From positions 124,001 to 188,000 of the forward strand of contig NZ_ANNU01000008.1 of the NCBI RefSeq assembly GCF_000346615.1: 64,000 nucleotides of DNA. Reading direction: 5' to 3'. Position 1 is the stretch's first letter. The number at the start of each line of letters is the position of its first letter. A model generated the notes under the pieces. It was not told the origin of the DNA and ran no database searches. It saw only the letters and a list, made by a program, of their open reading frames with translations. The position numbers and the translations under genes were made by a program. Source of the DNA: Nafulsella turpanensis ZLM-10 (GTDB taxonomy: Bacteria; Bacteroidota; Bacteroidia; Cytophagales; Cyclobacteriaceae). This document shows, piece by piece, positions 62,591 through 64,000 of this stretch.

Positions 62591-62636
62591 AAGGCTATAT
62601 GGAATATTATCTTCGGATAATAGGAAATATAGCCTT
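62591..62636 (+). promoter_or_regulatory. Orphan hairpin with UUCG tetraloop
   Basis: AAGGCTATAT (62591-62600) pairs with ATATAGCCTT (62627-62636), and ATTATC-TTCG-GATAAT caps the stem, giving the very stable C(UUCG)G loop. A T-rich tract follows. No rightward gene ends nearby, so it may end a small RNA starting in the 62.30-62.59 kb gap. Confidence 0.5.
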
Positions 62637-62705
62637 TTCTTCTTTTGTGTCTTTAGCTCATCAACCTCTTATTCCTCCCTCCTACTGCTTTCCGGCTTTT
62701 AACCC

Positions 62706-62739
62706 AAAAAAGGACCTGAATCGCTTCAAGTCCTTTTTT
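62706..62739 (-). terminator. Rho-independent terminator of the CAP gene
   Basis: A 10-bp stem (62706-62715 with 62730-62739) with an inner TGAA/TTCA pairing is followed by T on the minus strand, 20 bases past the CAP gene stop. Confidence 0.85.
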
Positions 62740-62759
62740 ACTCACCATATTTTTTTAGC

Positions 62760-63326
62760 CTATTGCGCTAATGGCTCCGGAGAAAACACCTGAACGGCAT
62801 ATATTCTTTTTGTCTTTGGGTCAAGATTAACTGCTATTCCGCTTCGGCTAAACTCTTCTTTCACCAGGTTTTTAAAGTGCATAGGGGAATGCACCCATTG
62901 CTGTATAAACAGCAGGGCAGATTGCTCATATGTTTCTACGCGGTTAACGGTATAGCCTTTCTTTTGCACAAGAAGCACCTGAACCGGGTGTTCCGCGGCA
63001 TTTTCGCCAGTCTGGTAACCTATCCCGCCGAAGAATTCTACCCTGTCCTGCGGGTCGTACTTCTTCTTATTTCCCTCCTGAAAGTGGGAAAGCATTCCTT
63101 TCTTTGCCAGATAAAGAGCATGATCTACAGCAGCCTGCTGCAATATTGCATCTGCTGCTAATGGCTGCTTTTTGTGAGACTGCCGCACACTATCTACCTT
63201 TTCTGCAATAAGCGTCTGCAGAAGGGTCGCATCAAAACTTTGTACATCAATAGGGGTTTGGGCAGGCAGGCGCAGGGCCAGCAACAGCAGGCAGCCTGCT
63301 ACTATCAGTCCGGATATTTTTCTCAT
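62760..63326 (-). CDS. CAP-domain secreted protein
   Basis: The 188-residue protein has a signal peptide (GLIVAGCLLLLALRLPAQ) and a CAP/SCP fold with AAVDHALYLAKKGMLSHFQE, GGIGYQTGENAAEH and VHSPMHFKNLVKEEFSRSG. These carry the conserved His and Glu positions of the fold. Bacterial CAP proteins are often lipid-binding or protease-like surface proteins; the role here is unknown. It ends at a terminator and starts 124 bases from the next gene. Confidence 0.88.
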   Translation of the reverse strand: MRKISGLIVAGCLLLLALRLPAQTPIDVQSFDATLLQTLIAEKVDSVRQSHKKQPLAADAILQQAAVDHALYLAKKGMLSHFQEGNKKKYDPQDRVEFFGGIGYQTGENAAEHPVQVLLVQKKGYTVNRVETYEQSALLFIQQWVHSPMHFKNLVKEEFSRSGIAVNLDPKTKRIYAVQVFSPEPLAQ

Positions 63327-63450
63327 ATAGATTCATTTCCTGTGCTAACACAACGGCTGGAATAAAAATTCGTGGAGGTAAGGATAGAGGATAGGTGCGC
63401 CTGGCACTCATCCTTTTTCCTTTGTGCCAGCAAATGGACTGATTTTAATT

Positions 63451-63999
63451 TTATTCGCTAATGATGGTTTCTACCTCTTCCATCTTTTTCTCGCTGTACG
63501 CTCCGGAGGTAGCATAAACAATCTTCCCTTCCTTATCCAGTACAAAAAAGTAAGGCTGGTCCCGCTCTTCCAGCTTAAGGGCATCACGATAGCTGTTTAT
63601 TTCCCCTACATAAAACATAATATGGGGGTGTAGCCGCTCATCAACTTTTTTCAGAGCCTTTCTTTTAGCCGTGCCCGCAGCAGCTTTCTTTAGTCCACTA
63701 AACATAGGCACGAAGTATACATTAACATCGTAGGCAAAGTCAGCAAAAAGGCCTGCATTGCCTGCATCCTGCAAAAAGCGGGTATACACAGGGTTAAACC
63801 AGCTCTCCAGCTCATCGTCGCTTTTCTTGGAAAAAGCCATACCTACGAGGGTATACTTGCCCTTGGTATCTTCCGGAATACTTAGCGCCTGTTTATCGAT
63901 GGTCTCCCCTTCTATCGACGGAAAGCTTTGGCCTGTCTGAGCGATTAAATCAAGGCCAAGAAAGCTCAGCAGACCTATGAAAACTATTTTTTTAATCAT
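63451..63999 (-). CDS. Secreted thioredoxin-fold-like protein, ATP10-like
   Basis: The 182-residue protein has a signal peptide (VFIGLLSFLGLDLIAQ) and an alpha/beta domain. TLVGMAFSKKSDDELESWFN stands where thioredoxin would have its CxxC, but there is no cysteine pair, followed by a terminal FFVLDKEGKIVYATSGAYSE. The layout recalls TlpA-like or ATP10-like assembly factors, without catalytic cysteines. It is complete: its ATG ends one base before the window end. Function uncertain. Confidence 0.6.
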   Translation of the reverse strand: MIKKIVFIGLLSFLGLDLIAQTGQSFPSIEGETIDKQALSIPEDTKGKYTLVGMAFSKKSDDELESWFNPVYTRFLQDAGNAGLFADFAYDVNVYFVPMFSGLKKAAAGTAKRKALKKVDERLHPHIMFYVGEINSYRDALKLEERDQPYFFVLDKEGKIVYATSGAYSEKKMEEVETIISE

Positions 64000-64000
64000 G

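Noticed and set aside
1-64000. CRISPR arrays, tRNA or rRNA genes, transposases and integrases
   Set aside because: None seen on reading; no regular spaced repeats, no cloverleaf candidates and no mobile-element proteins.

Overview
The window comes from a member of the Bacteroidota, most likely a marine-type cytophagalean. The evidence is a TonB-dependent receptor paired with a DUF4249 lipoprotein, two secreted proteins with type IX secretion signals (one gliding-motility type B C-terminus, one type A), a DUF4136 lipoprotein, many lipobox signal peptides, weak Shine-Dalgarno sequences and a base composition near half GC by eye. It looks chromosomal. I found no rRNA, tRNA, CRISPR array, transposase, integrase or phage gene.

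Layout. 1-3.1 kb: two MFS transporters (the first cut by the window edge) and a Mut7-C protein. 3.3-8.7 kb: lipoproteins, a DUF4249/TonB receptor pair and an SGNH hydrolase. 9.1-13.4 kb: a zinc-ribbon/universal-stress fusion, then two leftward membrane-protein operons with a small winged-helix regulator. Both operons carry the same 22-bp operator-like motif. 13.4-16 kb: a decayed stretch with a frameshifted permease relic and a glyoxalase-fold (VOC) remnant around a DehI-type dehalogenase. 16-19.8 kb: two oxidoreductases, a peroxiredoxin-like protein and a Dph6-like ATP pyrophosphatase. 19.9-25.4 kb: one giant PKD-repeat surface protein.

25.9-46.6 kb holds the most coherent biology. ArsM (arsenite methyltransferase of the arsenosugar type) lies on the minus strand, followed by a lipoprotein and MeaB. 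On the plus strand are a cobalamin/siderophore-type binding protein and several small genes, then an almost unbroken rightward series. This runs FecCD-type permease, ATPase, FAD oxidoreductase, membrane polyferredoxin, three glycosyltransferases, a CMD/peroxidase-like protein, the radical SAM enzyme ArsS, a rhodanese lipoprotein, a TIGR04282-type glycosyltransferase and an uncharacterised lipoprotein, ending in an 18-bp hairpin terminator. The tail of this series is a recognisable arsenosugar pathway. The tight spacing of the redox, polyprenyl-glycosyltransferase and lipoprotein genes suggests a larger arsenic-sugar or arsenic-glycolipid system than the known core.

46.6-64 kb: a choice-of-anchor-B secreted protein, a MOSC protein, an acetyltransferase, a HemJ-SCO-cytochrome c group, paralogous coiled-coil lipoproteins, and a composition-mosaic TPR lipoprotein preceded by a hairpin. 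These are followed by an AraC regulator with a cysteine-less HMA-like domain flanked by two related secreted proteins, an M28 peptidase, a DUF457 membrane hydrolase, a LysR regulator, PRPP synthetase, a CAP-domain protein and a small secreted protein.
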